DNA from: Fidelibacterota bacterium
Lineage (GTDB): Bacteria; Fidelibacterota; Marinisomatia; Marinisomatales; UBA1611
NCBI GenBank assembly: GCA_016784605.1
Contig: JADHUI010000001.1
Span: 91,543 to 155,542, forward strand
DNA length: 64,000 bases
Direction of reading: 5' to 3'
Shown in pieces: positions 1 through 8,454 of the stretch. How positions within the stretch are numbered: position 1 is the stretch's first letter; the number at the start of each line of letters is the position of its first letter. A model generated the notes under the pieces. That model ran no database searches and was not told the DNA's origin. It saw only the letters and a program-made list of their open reading frames with translations. Made by a program: the position numbers and the translations under genes.

Positions 1-1527
1 GACACTGAAGATGATTTTAACGAACCATCCATAATCAAAAATAAAACAAAAAGAATATTTCGCCATCCGGATGAAAAAATCATTGGGGGAGTTTGCGGCG
101 GACTGGGGGTGTATTTTAATGTGGATCCCGTCTTGTTCCGTCTGGGGTTTTTACTAACGTTGTTTTTAGGTGGATTTGGATTTTTTGTTTATCTGGTTCT
201 TTGGATAGCTGTTCCTGAAGCAGACAGTACAACTGATCGTTTGAAAATGGAGGGAAAACCCATCACAGCCAATGCGATTGGAAAGGCCATTTCAGAACAA
301 GTTGAAAAAGGACTTGAGCCGGGGCATGGAAAAAATGTGTTAAAAACAGTGTTTAGCTTTTTGGGTGTCATATTCAATTTTCTTTTTGATATTTTAAAAA
401 ATATCTTCACTATTTTGGGAAAAATTATTAAACCCCTAATCGGAGTTTTATTATTAGGGTTTGGTCTTGTTGCTGCCATCGCCTTATCTTTTTTTATCGT
501 AATCACATCTGGATTAGGGTTTGGTAGTGAATTCCAGGAAATGACTTATACATTAGAATCCTTTTTCAGTCATTTTCCACTGCCGCAAATTTTTATATTT
601 CTGGGTATCATCCTGTTTATTGGCATTCCATTATTTCAAATTATTTATTTGGGATTAAGATTAATGTTCAATACGGCAAAGCAGTCCAATACTGTGAAAG
701 GGAGTTTGTTAAGCTTATGGATTGTTGGACTCCTTTTTATGATTTTCTTCGGCTTTCGCAGTGCCGCATTATTTTCTGAATCCGCCAGGAAAGAAATAGA
801 TTATACGCTCCATCAAGTTTTGTCGGACACCTTGAATTTGAAACTTGCACCGCATGACTATTTTTACTGGAATGAACGAGATACAAAGATCATTGAATCA
901 GAAAATGGCGAGTACAGACTGGCATCAAATATCCGGTTGAATATCCGTCGTTCCCGAGATACCTTGTTTCATTTATACGTAAAAAAACGTGCTCATGCCA
1001 ACTCCTATTATGATGCGAAAGATTATGCAGAAAATATCTCTTATAACTTTCACGAAAATCAATCATCACTGTCCTTTGATCAATTCTTTAAAGTGCCTGC
1101 TGATTATCCCTACCAACAGCAAGAAGTGAAATTAACTCTGTTGGTGCCCACAGATAAATCCATTTATTTGGGTGAGCAGTTGAAATACTTTATTTATGAT
1201 ATTCGAAATGTACACAGGATGCACGATAGGGATATGATAGGTAATACATGGAAAATGACACGGAAAGGGTTGACGTGTCTTAGTTGTAATAATGTTGACA
1301 CCAGCTGGAATTTGGAAATAGATGTAGATATTGATGATGAAAATGAACAATTAAAAGACCTTGAAATAAAACTAAAATCGCTCCAAAAAAGCGGACTTGA
1401 TGAAAAACGCCAATTGTTAGAAGAATTTAAAATTAATCAAGAGTTGGACTTGTTACAAAAATCGTTCGCTAAAAAGAAAAGCGCCGAGAGACTCATTCGC
1501 CTCGAAACTATTGAACGGAAAAATTGA
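1..1527 (+). CDS. PspC-domain membrane protein, 5' end missing
   Basis: The frame is open from base 1 with no stop, so the gene starts upstream of the window. The in-frame GTG at 109 is not the true start, because bases 49-108 already encode conserved PspC residues (KRIFRHPDEKIIGGVCGGLG). The PspC domain (PF04024) is followed by LFRLGFLLTLFLGGFGFFVY and VLWIAVPEA, which are typical of the family. Three or four further hydrophobic segments follow, then a long soluble region, and the C-terminus (about the last 60 residues) is charged and probably coiled-coil, starting near DENEQLKDLEIKLKSL. PspC proteins act in envelope stress, but this long form with a large extra domain is not one whose role I know. 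A transcription terminator is not evident before the next gene, 111 bases on. Confidence 0.8.
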   Translation, partial: DTEDDFNEPSIIKNKTKRIFRHPDEKIIGGVCGGLGVYFNVDPVLFRLGFLLTLFLGGFGFFVYLVLWIAVPEADSTTDRLKMEGKPITANAIGKAISEQVEKGLEPGHGKNVLKTVFSFLGVIFNFLFDILKNIFTILGKIIKPLIGVLLLGFGLVAAIALSFFIVITSGLGFGSEFQEMTYTLESFFSHFPLPQIFIFLGIILFIGIPLFQIIYLGLRLMFNTAKQSNTVKGSLLSLWIVGLLFMIFFGFRSAALFSESARKEIDYTLHQVLSDTLNLKLAPHDYFYWNERDTKIIESENGEYRLASNIRLNIRRSRDTLFHLYVKKRAHANSYYDAKDYAENISYNFHENQSSLSFDQFFKVPADYPYQQQEVKLTLLVPTDKSIYLGEQLKYFIYDIRNVHRMHDRDMIGNTWKMTRKGLTCLSCNNVDTSWNLEIDVDIDDENEQLKDLEIKLKSLQKSGLDEKRQLLEEFKINQELDLLQKSFAKKKSAERLIRLETIERKN

Positions 1528-1638
1528 AAATTTATCCGAAATCTTTTTATTAGTTCAAAATTGATTTTAAAAAAGCATGACAACCATTTCATATTATTTT
1601 CAGTCTGAAGAGTGTACCAAAATAATTAAGGATGAAAA

Positions 1639-2304
1639 ATGACCAATCTGATTAAACAATTATCAATCACATTTTTATTATTTAGCCATACCATATTTGG
1701 TGAAAAAATGGAAATACTCAATAACCCGATTTTTGTTGCTGAGCGATTTCATTCCCCAATAACCGTTGATGGGAATCTGGAAGAACCGGGTTGGCTCCGA
1801 GCTATAGGAACCGATTATTTTGTTGAAATTGATCCCGGCGAAAATGTTAAGCCTGCTGAAGAAACTCTGGTGAAAGTGGGCTATGATGAAGAAAACCTGT
1901 ATGTAGCTTTTTGGGCTGATGCCAACCCGGAAGAAATCAGAGCATCTTACCAAAAGCGCGACCAACCTTGGGGGGATGATTTTGTCGCCATTTTTCTGGA
2001 TACCTACGGCGATGCCAATGTGGGGACTATGATTGGGTCTAATGCAATGGGGTTCAATTGGATGCAAAAAACGATGGCAATCGCGATGACGCTTCATTTG
2101 ATCTGGTTTATGATTCCCACGGTAAAATCACCGCAGATGGCTATCAGGTTGAAATGGCTATACCATTCTCCAGTCTGTCTTTTCCTGATAATGAAATTCA
2201 GGAATGGAAGGTTGGTTTTTACCGAAGTCTCCCTCGCGAAAAACGGGCTCAAATCACTTGGGGAGGCTATGACAGGACGGATCCCTGTTTCTTGTGTCAA
2301 TTAG
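1639..2304 (+). CDS. 5' fragment of a frameshifted DUF5916 protein (CBM9-like domain)
   Basis: ATG is preceded by AAGGATG, a reasonable ribosome binding site. Residues 1-21 are a signal peptide (hydrophobic core TFLLFSHTIFG). Then comes a CBM9-like beta-sandwich (ITVDGNLEEPGW, then DDFVAIFLDTYGD, GSNAMGF), which is the usual N-terminal half of DUF5916 proteins. The match ends abruptly at about base 2060. After that the frame encodes unrelated residues and stops at 2304, while the continuation of the family (DAKNDGNRDDASFDL) is found in the +3 frame. Restoring one G near 2059-2061 would rejoin the frames. It is either a real inactivating deletion or a sequencing or assembly error. Confidence 0.8.
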   Translation: MTNLIKQLSITFLLFSHTIFGEKMEILNNPIFVAERFHSPITVDGNLEEPGWLRAIGTDYFVEIDPGENVKPAEETLVKVGYDEENLYVAFWADANPEEIRASYQKRDQPWGDDFVAIFLDTYGDANVGTMIGSNAMGFNWMQKTMAIAMTLHLIWFMIPTVKSPQMAIRLKWLYHSPVCLFLIMKFRNGRLVFTEVSLAKNGLKSLGEAMTGRIPVSCVN

Positions 2305-3836
2305 GAACATTGACTGGAATTGAAGGCATCAAACAGAAGGGTAGCTTTGAATTTTTGCCCGCAATTGTAGGGTCCCGGGTTTCGGAATTAAACGAAAAAA
2401 ATATCCTTCTAAATAGTACCCCGAAAGGTGAAGCATCCCTGGGTGTAAAATATAGTTTTAGTTCCGACCAGTTTGCTGAAGTGACTATCAATCCGGATTT
2501 CAGCCAAGTAGAGGCTGATGAACAACAGATTGATGTGAATACTACTTATGCACTGTATTTTCAGGAAAAACGTCCCTTCTTTAATGCGGGGAATGACCTG
2601 ATTGATACCTGGATCAATTCAATATATACGCGATCCATAAATGATCCCATTGCCGCTGGACGAATTATCAACCGCGGACAAAAGCAATCCTGGTATTTAC
2701 TTTCTGCTGTGGATGAAAATTCTCCTTATACTATTCCAGGGGAAGAACAAAGTTTTTCTGCTTTAGGCGGTCAAAGTTTTTCAAATATATTTAGGATGAA
2801 ACGGTCGATAAACACTGGTGGATTCTTTGGCGTTTTAGCTACAGATCGTCGCATGATAGGCAATAACGGGAGCGGTTCCACGGTTGGGTTTGACACACGG
2901 TATCGCTTCAATAAAACATATCAAATTGAATTTCAAGCGGTGTTTTCACGAACGCGAGAACCCAACGATTCTCTGGTGATAAGTTCTGAAACTTTTGGTA
3001 ATAATTACACCTTCACATTTGATAGAGAATCTTTTAATGGAAATGCAGTGGAATTAGAATTTCGCCGAGATACCGAACATTGGAATTTGGAGGCGGGGTA
3101 CGATCACAGTTCACCAACTTTCAGAGCAGAAAATGGTTTTGTCTCTAGCAATAACAACAGGCGGCTATATTTTGAAAGTGTATGGATATATTCTCCGAAT
3201 ACTTTTATTAATAAATTTGTTGCCGGGTTTTATACCGGTATAAATTTCAATTTTGAAGGGGAGCAAAAAAACCAAAGTATTTTTCTCTTTAGCAATCTGA
3301 ATTTGCCCAAGCAAACCAATATAAATACCAATGTGAGCTATAATTTATTTCGCCGATTTAAAAACATAACCCTTAAAGATCTGTGGCGAATCAGGTTGAA
3401 CGTTAGTAGCCAATTCACAAAATCAACATCACTATATATTGGCGGGAAATATGGAGTTCAAATGGCTACGTTTTTAGAAAACCCTGAAAAAGGAAGAGAT
3501 TTAACAGCCTATTTTGGCGGAGAACAAAAACTGTCGGATAGGTTTATTGCAGGCGCTTCATACAACTTGTTTCAAATGAGAACATTCGATAATACGGATG
3601 AATATTATTCCGGCTATTTGGCATCAATGCGTTTGAACTATCAATATAATAAGGCAATCAGTTTTCGGCTGATTGGACAGTATAATAATTTTGATCAATC
3701 CTTTCAAATTCAACCTTTGTTAAGTTATCAACCAAACCCTTTTACTCTTTTTTACATCGGCACAACCAATAATCAAATTGACTGGGAAGTGTCTCAATCT
3801 CAAGCTTATGTTAAATTTCAATATCTCATTAATTAA
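2058..3836 (+). CDS. 3' fragment of the frameshifted DUF5916 protein (outer-membrane barrel part)
   Basis: The frame opens at a TTG that is unlikely to be a genuine start, and it continues the domain begun at 1639. Residues near the start (ADGYQVEMAIPFSSLSFP) complete the carbohydrate-binding-like domain. The rest is the DUF5916 barrel, with the hallmark NPDFSQVEADEQQIDVNT, FQEKRPFFNAG and many alternating aromatic strands ending in an aromatic-rich C-terminus (SQAYVKFQYLIN). Family members are outer-membrane or secreted proteins of unknown substrate, often near TonB systems. With its partner at 1639 the intact protein would be about 730 residues, the usual family length. No ribosome binding site precedes the TTG. 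Confidence 0.82.
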   Translation: MDAKNDGNRDDASFDLVYDSHGKITADGYQVEMAIPFSSLSFPDNEIQEWKVGFYRSLPREKRAQITWGGYDRTDPCFLCQLGTLTGIEGIKQKGSFEFLPAIVGSRVSELNEKNILLNSTPKGEASLGVKYSFSSDQFAEVTINPDFSQVEADEQQIDVNTTYALYFQEKRPFFNAGNDLIDTWINSIYTRSINDPIAAGRIINRGQKQSWYLLSAVDENSPYTIPGEEQSFSALGGQSFSNIFRMKRSINTGGFFGVLATDRRMIGNNGSGSTVGFDTRYRFNKTYQIEFQAVFSRTREPNDSLVISSETFGNNYTFTFDRESFNGNAVELEFRRDTEHWNLEAGYDHSSPTFRAENGFVSSNNNRRLYFESVWIYSPNTFINKFVAGFYTGINFNFEGEQKNQSIFLFSNLNLPKQTNINTNVSYNLFRRFKNITLKDLWRIRLNVSSQFTKSTSLYIGGKYGVQMATFLENPEKGRDLTAYFGGEQKLSDRFIAGASYNLFQMRTFDNTDEYYSGYLASMRLNYQYNKAISFRLIGQYNNFDQSFQIQPLLSYQPNPFTLFYIGTTNNQIDWEVSQSQAYVKFQYLIN

Positions 3837-3963
3837 CCTAATTATTTGACATGAAGGATACCAAAGAACACAAAGCATTGATAAAATAAGGATATGGAAA
3901 TTTCAGAAGTATTTTTTTATTTACCCTTATTCATAATCGAAGGGACAATCCTTGCGTTCAGTG

Positions 3964-3985
3964 TCAGTCTGAGCTCGACGAAGAC
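3964..3985. repeat. dispersed intergenic repeat-like segment
   Basis: TCAGTCTGAGCTCGACGAAG within this stretch resembles the short 'TCGACGAAG...TCAGTCTGAG' type repeats scattered between genes in many environmental bacterial genomes. It sits in a 188-base non-coding gap directly before the 3985-4024 inverted repeat. The call is from memory of such repeats. Only one copy is visible here. Confidence 0.35.
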
Positions 3986-4024
3986 TAATAATGTTTTTAA
4001 TCTCACAATTAAAAACATTATTAG
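3985..4024. terminator. perfect 17-bp inverted repeat, probable bidirectional terminator
   Basis: CTAATAATGTTTTTAAT at 3985-4001 and its exact reverse complement at 4008-4024 flank a 6-base loop (CTCACA). The hairpin ends directly next to the stop codon of the minus-strand aldo/keto reductase (4025) and lies downstream of the plus-strand DUF5916 gene. It is AT-rich and contains T-runs on both strands, so it could end transcription from both sides. Confidence 0.6.
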
Positions 4025-4981
4025 TTAATACAGATTTTTCACCCAATCTGCATCTTCTTTAGCCAAAGCATCACCCAACAGTGCCGCCGCTTCAACTTGT
4101 TCCACATTTCTTTGCCCTAGCAAAACACACCCAGTTGGCGCATCAGAAAGAAGACTATCCACCAACCCACGCATTAACGGATTTGAATGGTTTGAAAATC
4201 GCTCTTCCAGCCGTGAACGGTTTTCCTTCATTTTCGCAATAACATCAGCACTTTGAAAGTCAGGAATACTTGTTCGAAAATCCCCTTTTTCAAATACGGG
4301 CGGCTTATCATATTTACCAGTTAATAATCCATGCTTGATTGGAGAAAAGAAACAAATACCAACATTATTAGATTCAATCCACTTTTTTAAGCCACTTGAT
4401 TTGTATGTATCATCCATTACATTTCGGTATGGCTGAACGACATCGGGGTTTACTCTATCTATAAATGTCATTATTTTAGGAGAAAACCAATCAGATAATC
4501 CAATGAACCTTGTTTTTCCTTCTTCTTGAAATCGTTTTACAATTTCAAGGGCATCATCAAACATTTCTTCTTGATTCCCGAAATTGCAATGGTGTAGATA
4601 CATTAAATCAACACAATCTGTTTTAAGGTTTTTCAAAGACCGTTCCATATTATTTTTCATATGATCTGGGTGATAAAACATTTTATGTGGCCCCTTATCC
4701 CACCCAACTTTTGTTGCTAGAAAAATATCATTTCGCGGAAGATCGTTCCACATGGATCCAATAATTGTTTCTGACCTGCCATTGCCATAAACATCTGCAG
4801 TGTCCCAATGAGTAATTCCTTTTGAATGGGCTGATTTTAAAGCATCAATAGAATCTTGATCTGATTGTCCGCCCCATCCAACAGGCATATTCGAGTTTGA
4901 GCTCACTCCGCCATAAGACCATGTTCCTAAACTTATAGTGGGTACTTCAGCTCCGGTGCGACCTAATACAATTTTATTCAT
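4025..4981 (-). CDS. aldo/keto reductase
   Basis: NAD(P)H-dependent oxidoreductase of the aldo/keto reductase superfamily, a (beta/alpha)8 barrel. The catalytic tetrad is visible: Asp60 and Tyr65 in WDTADVYG, Lys91 in FLATKVG, and His130 in LMYLHH. The C-terminal cofactor region has GLLTGKY and GCVLLGQRNVEQVEAA. I start at the ATG at 4981 because GGAAG lies six bases before it; the in-frame ATG four codons earlier (4993) has no such site. Length (318 residues) is normal for the family. The substrate cannot be told from sequence. It stands alone, transcribed opposite to the following RimB/RimK genes. Confidence 0.9.
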   Translation of the reverse strand: MNKIVLGRTGAEVPTISLGTWSYGGVSSNSNMPVGWGGQSDQDSIDALKSAHSKGITHWDTADVYGNGRSETIIGSMWNDLPRNDIFLATKVGWDKGPHKMFYHPDHMKNNMERSLKNLKTDCVDLMYLHHCNFGNQEEMFDDALEIVKRFQEEGKTRFIGLSDWFSPKIMTFIDRVNPDVVQPYRNVMDDTYKSSGLKKWIESNNVGICFFSPIKHGLLTGKYDKPPVFEKGDFRTSIPDFQSADVIAKMKENRSRLEERFSNHSNPLMRGLVDSLLSDAPTGCVLLGQRNVEQVEAAALLGDALAKEDADWVKNLY

Positions 4982-5088
4982 AATTCTTCCCATTTATTTA
5001 ATATGAAAAGCTACATTTAAATGAAATAAAAGGGTTAATTTTTTCAAGGGGAAACGGATGTTAATTCATGTAATATTCCCGCCGATTT

Positions 5089-5559
5089 ATGGTTACAAAA
5101 CAAAAAATATCACCCAAAAAACCTAAGAAAAAATTAGCGTTAATTGGGTGGAGAGAATTGATTTCTTTCCCCGATTATGACAATTTTTTATTAAAAGCAA
5201 AGATTGACACGGGCGCAAGGTCATCGGCCCTACACGCAACACACTTACTTCCTTATGAAAACGGAGAAGAAAAAAGAATCAAATTCCGGGTTTATCAATC
5301 AAAAATGTTTCATTATATCGATGCCCCGATTTTGGGTTATAAAAAAGTAAAAAATTCCTTTGGTGTATCTGAAATAAGGCCAATCATTCAAATGAAAATC
5401 AAATTAGGGAAAGAATCTTGGTATACCGAAATTACATTGGCGCGAAGATCGGGTATGTCTTACCCAATGCTTATTGGGCGAAATAGTCTGAAGAGAAAAC
5501 ATATTATTCACCCACATAAATCCTTTTTACAGGGCAAAATAAAAAAGAGTAAAAAATGA
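5089..5559 (+). CDS. RimK-associated retropepsin-like protease (RimB type, PF05618)
   Basis: Small aspartic-protease-fold protein of the 'ATP-dependent zinc protease' family. The defining motif [13 protein letters not shown] carries the retropepsin Asp-Thr-Gly (residues 40-42), and PMLIGRNSL near the C-terminus is the other conserved block. The N-terminus is unusually Lys-rich ([15 protein letters not shown]). Relatives are coded beside RimK and, in Pseudomonas, are reported to trim the poly-glutamate tails that RimK adds. Here the stop overlaps the rimK start by four bases (ATGA), so the two are translationally coupled, which supports the same pairing. The name RimB is by context. Confidence 0.82.
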   Translation: MVTKQKISPKKPKKKLALIGWRELISFPDYDNFLLKAKIDTGARSSALHATHLLPYENGEEKRIKFRVYQSKMFHYIDAPILGYKKVKNSFGVSEIRPIIQMKIKLGKESWYTEITLARRSGMSYPMLIGRNSLKRKHIIHPHKSFLQGKIKKSKK

Positions 5560-6440
5560 ACATTTTAATTTTATCTAGAAATAAAAATCTTTATTCAACC
5601 AAGCGGCTATTTGAGGCCGGTGAGAAACGAGGGCATACAATCCGGGTGGTAGATTATTTGAGGTGTTTTATGAATATAACATCGAAAAAGCCAACAGTTT
5701 ACTATGGCGGCGAATCTTTAGGAAAGGTGGACGCCATTATACCCAGAATCGGTGCGCCACACACCTTTTATGGCACAGCCGTTGTGAGACAATTTGAAAC
5801 AATGAATACCTATTGTATTAACCCGTCAGACGCCATCTCTCGTTCCAGAGATAAATTAAGGTCATTGCAAATCTTAGCTATGGAAGGAATCCAAATGCCC
5901 GTCACAGGATATGCAAGTCACACAAAAGATATTGAAGGAGTGATAGAAACCGTAGGCAGTACACCTTTAGTGATGAAATTATTACAAGGAACCCAAGGAC
6001 AAGGCATCGTTTTAGCCGAAACAAGAAAAGCAGCTGAGTCGGTTATGAGTGCTTTTCGCCAATTAGACGCAGATATTTTAGTTCAGGAATTTATTAAAGA
6101 ATCAAGCGGAACAGATATTCGCGCATTTGTTGTTGGAGATAAAGTTGTGGCATCCATGCGTCGAGTGGCGCCAGAGGGAGAATTTCGCTCTAACGTTCAT
6201 CGAGGTGGCCGTACAGAACAAGTTGAATTAACAGAAGAAGAAATAATAACAGCCGTTAAGGCGGCGCATTGTTTGGGTTTATCTGTTGCGGGTGTAGATT
6301 TAATGAGATCTAATAGAGGGCCGCTTGTGTTGGAAGTGAATTCATCTCCTGGGCTTCAGGGTATAGAAAACTGTTCAGGTGTAAATATTGCAGATGAAAT
6401 TATTTCATTCACAGAAAAGGCAATATCAACAAAAGAATGA
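5556..6440 (+). CDS. rimK: RimK-type ATP-grasp glutamate ligase
   Basis: ATP-grasp ligase predicted to add glutamates to a protein C-terminus (ribosomal protein S6 in E. coli). It starts with [18 protein letters not shown] and contains [20 protein letters not shown], the ATP-binding lysine region [37 protein letters not shown], and the Mg-binding [15 protein letters not shown]. Its 294 residues match E. coli RimK (300). The start overlaps the upstream protease gene by four bases and the stop is seven bases before the Smr gene start, so these three form one operon. Confidence 0.92.
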   Translation: MNILILSRNKNLYSTKRLFEAGEKRGHTIRVVDYLRCFMNITSKKPTVYYGGESLGKVDAIIPRIGAPHTFYGTAVVRQFETMNTYCINPSDAISRSRDKLRSLQILAMEGIQMPVTGYASHTKDIEGVIETVGSTPLVMKLLQGTQGQGIVLAETRKAAESVMSAFRQLDADILVQEFIKESSGTDIRAFVVGDKVVASMRRVAPEGEFRSNVHRGGRTEQVELTEEEIITAVKAAHCLGLSVAGVDLMRSNRGPLVLEVNSSPGLQGIENCSGVNIADEIISFTEKAISTKE

Positions 6441-6447
6441 TTCTAGA

Positions 6448-6786
6448 ATGAAGAAAAACTCTAAAATGAAAATTGTTGATATTGGACATACAACAAATAA
6501 TTTATTTCACGCAATGACCCTATTAGAAACAGCTGTAAGCGAAGCATCTTTTGGAGGAAGTATTCGAGCTGTAAAAATAATTACAGGACACGGTACTGGC
6601 CAATTACGAGACGCCGTTCGAGAATGGTGCATGGAACAAGAAGGGAGATTTAAGGCGGTTATACCAGGCGAAGATTATGATATGTTTCATTCTGATGCGG
6701 TAGATATGCGCGAAGAATGCAACCAACCTTATGATGTAGATTATGGGAGAAAAAACAGAGCCATTATTTATATTTGGCTTTGGTAA
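6448..6786 (+). CDS. Smr-domain protein
   Basis: Stand-alone Smr (MutS2-type) domain of about 100 residues. MKIVDIGHTTNNLFHAMTLL begins the domain, and the catalytic or nucleic-acid-binding motif KIITGHGTGQLRDAVREW is clear; YGRKNRAIIYIWLW ends it. Smr domains act as endonucleases or RNA-binding modules. I start at the ATG at 6448; an in-frame ATG at 6466 is the alternative, and the frame extends further upstream into rimK without a convincing start. It follows rimK by seven bases, so it is probably co-transcribed. No functional link between the two is established. Confidence 0.8.
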   Translation: MKKNSKMKIVDIGHTTNNLFHAMTLLETAVSEASFGGSIRAVKIITGHGTGQLRDAVREWCMEQEGRFKAVIPGEDYDMFHSDAVDMREECNQPYDVDYGRKNRAIIYIWLW

Positions 6787-6815
6787 ATAATCATCAATAA
6801 ATAAGCGAAAAAAAT

Positions 6816-7748
6816 ATGGTGTCACAATCCACAAAATATGATCATTTGTTTTATAATATTATCCCAAATGCTGTTGGGGGAATTAAAATATTTACCAAAA
6901 AAGATCAATATATAAAACAACAAAAGTATAATGATATTACAAACCTAGAAAATAAACTCTGGGCGGAACTATATCAAAATTTAGAATTTTTATTAAACCA
7001 GTATGCTTCTAGGGAATATTTATTAGGAATTAGGTCACTTCCAATTCCCAATAATATGTTTCCAGAGTTTGACGCTATTTCTCCAATTATAAAAAATGCT
7101 ACCGGGTGGCAGCTGACGCCTGTCGCGGGTTTTGTTGATGAAGAATTATTTTTTCAGTTAAATAAAAACAGACAATTCCCCGTGACTGACATAATTCGAA
7201 ACTCCCCTCGATTTGAAGATAAATACACAGGGGTAAATATTCAAAATGACGAAGGTTACACACCCGAACCGGATATATTTCATGATATTCAAGGCCATAT
7301 TCCCTTTTTAATGAATAAAGAATATGCTGGATTTTTAGCGGAAATGGGCGAGTTAGGGTTTGAGCTTATTAATGATGAAAAAGGATTGGGTGTAGACCTT
7401 GTGGCTCATAATTTAAAACGCCTTCAAAACTTTGCGTGGTGGACATATGAATTTGGTGTAATTAAAAATAATGGTGAAACGGATACTTTTCGTCGAGTAG
7501 CAAATGATATGGATTATGAAATCTATGGAGCTGGAATTATTTCAAGCTTAGATGAAACAAAAAGTGTGGTTGCATGTTCTAAAGGAGAGTCAAGTTTTTC
7601 TGAATTTAAGCCATTTGATATAGAAGAAATTATCATGACAAGATTTGACTATAGCACCATACAAGATCGATATTTTGTTGCAAACTCAATGGAAGATATG
7701 TATCAAGAATTCAGAGATAATAAAAATTTATTTAATTTTGAAGGATAA
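6816..7748 (+). CDS. phhA: phenylalanine 4-hydroxylase (biopterin-dependent)
   Basis: Member of the tetrahydropterin-dependent aromatic amino acid hydroxylases, which convert phenylalanine to tyrosine with O2. The iron-binding motif YTPEPDIFHDIQGHIP gives ligands His156 and His161, and Glu212 in WWTYEFGVI is the third ligand. Its 310 residues fit the bacterial catalytic-domain-only form, without the ACT regulatory domain of the animal enzyme. The pterin recycling enzyme (PhhB) is not nearby. It is separated from the TPR lipoprotein gene by one base, so the two are probably co-transcribed. Tryptophan or tyrosine hydroxylase activity cannot be excluded, but PAH is the usual bacterial activity. 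Confidence 0.9.
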   Translation: MVSQSTKYDHLFYNIIPNAVGGIKIFTKKDQYIKQQKYNDITNLENKLWAELYQNLEFLLNQYASREYLLGIRSLPIPNNMFPEFDAISPIIKNATGWQLTPVAGFVDEELFFQLNKNRQFPVTDIIRNSPRFEDKYTGVNIQNDEGYTPEPDIFHDIQGHIPFLMNKEYAGFLAEMGELGFELINDEKGLGVDLVAHNLKRLQNFAWWTYEFGVIKNNGETDTFRRVANDMDYEIYGAGIISSLDETKSVVACSKGESSFSEFKPFDIEEIIMTRFDYSTIQDRYFVANSMEDMYQEFRDNKNLFNFEG

Positions 7749-7749
7749 C

Positions 7750-8319
7750 ATGAAAATATTTTTTACAACCATTATAGTCTTGTTTTTAATGGGCTGCGCA
7801 GGAACAAATTATACTTCATTAGCCACAAACGAACCCAAAAAACTTCTCGCAATGCAGGATTCGTTAATTGAAAAAGGGGCAAACAATCAACGATTAATCC
7901 AAGCCTTGACTAAAGCGCATAATAATGTTGGTTTAGAAGCTTTATATATAAATGACCTTAAAACCGCAAATAAGCATTTTCAAGAATCTTTATCTCTTTC
8001 GCCAAAAGATAGTACAGCCCAATATTATACACGGATTACACAAGGGCGAATATTGATTAAGACCGGGAAGAAAAATAAAATTTGGGATGCGATAGAGTTA
8101 TTTGGAAAATGTGATAGACTTATGGTTGAAAATGGGGAACATCATTATTGGACAGGTAAAGCCTATTATAAAATTGGAGACACTGATTTTGATTTAATTT
8201 TAGAAGCTTTTTTATTAGCCACTGAAAAAAACCTACCACCTCATTTGGTTGAAAAAGCTGAATTAGAATTAAAAAAACAGTTAGCCAGAAAAAAGAAATT
8301 AGACGATTTTTGGAGGTAA
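7750..8319 (+). CDS. TPR lipoprotein
   Basis: Predicted lipoprotein: MKIFFTTIIVLFLMGCAG has a short hydrophobic core and a lipobox with Cys16. Residues about 45-185 form TPR-like helical pairs (EALYINDLKTANKHFQESL with the LSP turn, and YWTGKAYYKIGD). The C-terminus is Lys-rich (LKKQLARKKKLDDFWR). I chose the ATG at 7750 because GAAGG lies just upstream and because it creates the signal peptide; the open frame extends further upstream into phhA. It lies just before the promoter of the motor operon and ends 52 bases before its -35 box, so it is probably not part of that unit. Function unknown. Confidence 0.75.
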   Translation: MKIFFTTIIVLFLMGCAGTNYTSLATNEPKKLLAMQDSLIEKGANNQRLIQALTKAHNNVGLEALYINDLKTANKHFQESLSLSPKDSTAQYYTRITQGRILIKTGKKNKIWDAIELFGKCDRLMVENGEHHYWTGKAYYKIGDTDFDLILEAFLLATEKNLPPHLVEKAELELKKQLARKKKLDDFWR

Positions 8320-8370
8320 GTTTCTCAAAATCCAACTGAAAACAACTTTTTATCCAATTTCATTTGGTTC

Positions 8371-8399
8371 TTGACACATTTTGTATTTCGAGCTAAAAT
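8371..8399 (+). promoter_or_regulatory. sigma70-type promoter of the motor operon
   Basis: A perfect -35 box TTGACA (8371-8376), a 17-base spacer and a near-perfect -10 box TAAAAT (8394-8399) lie 55 bases before the first ATG (8455). It is the clearest promoter I see in the window. It marks the start of the 8455-15468 transcription unit. Confidence 0.75.
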
Positions 8400-8454
8400 C
8401 TCGAGCCTTTAGTGATGATAGTCATTGAGGTATTACAAATCCGAGGTAAAAACA

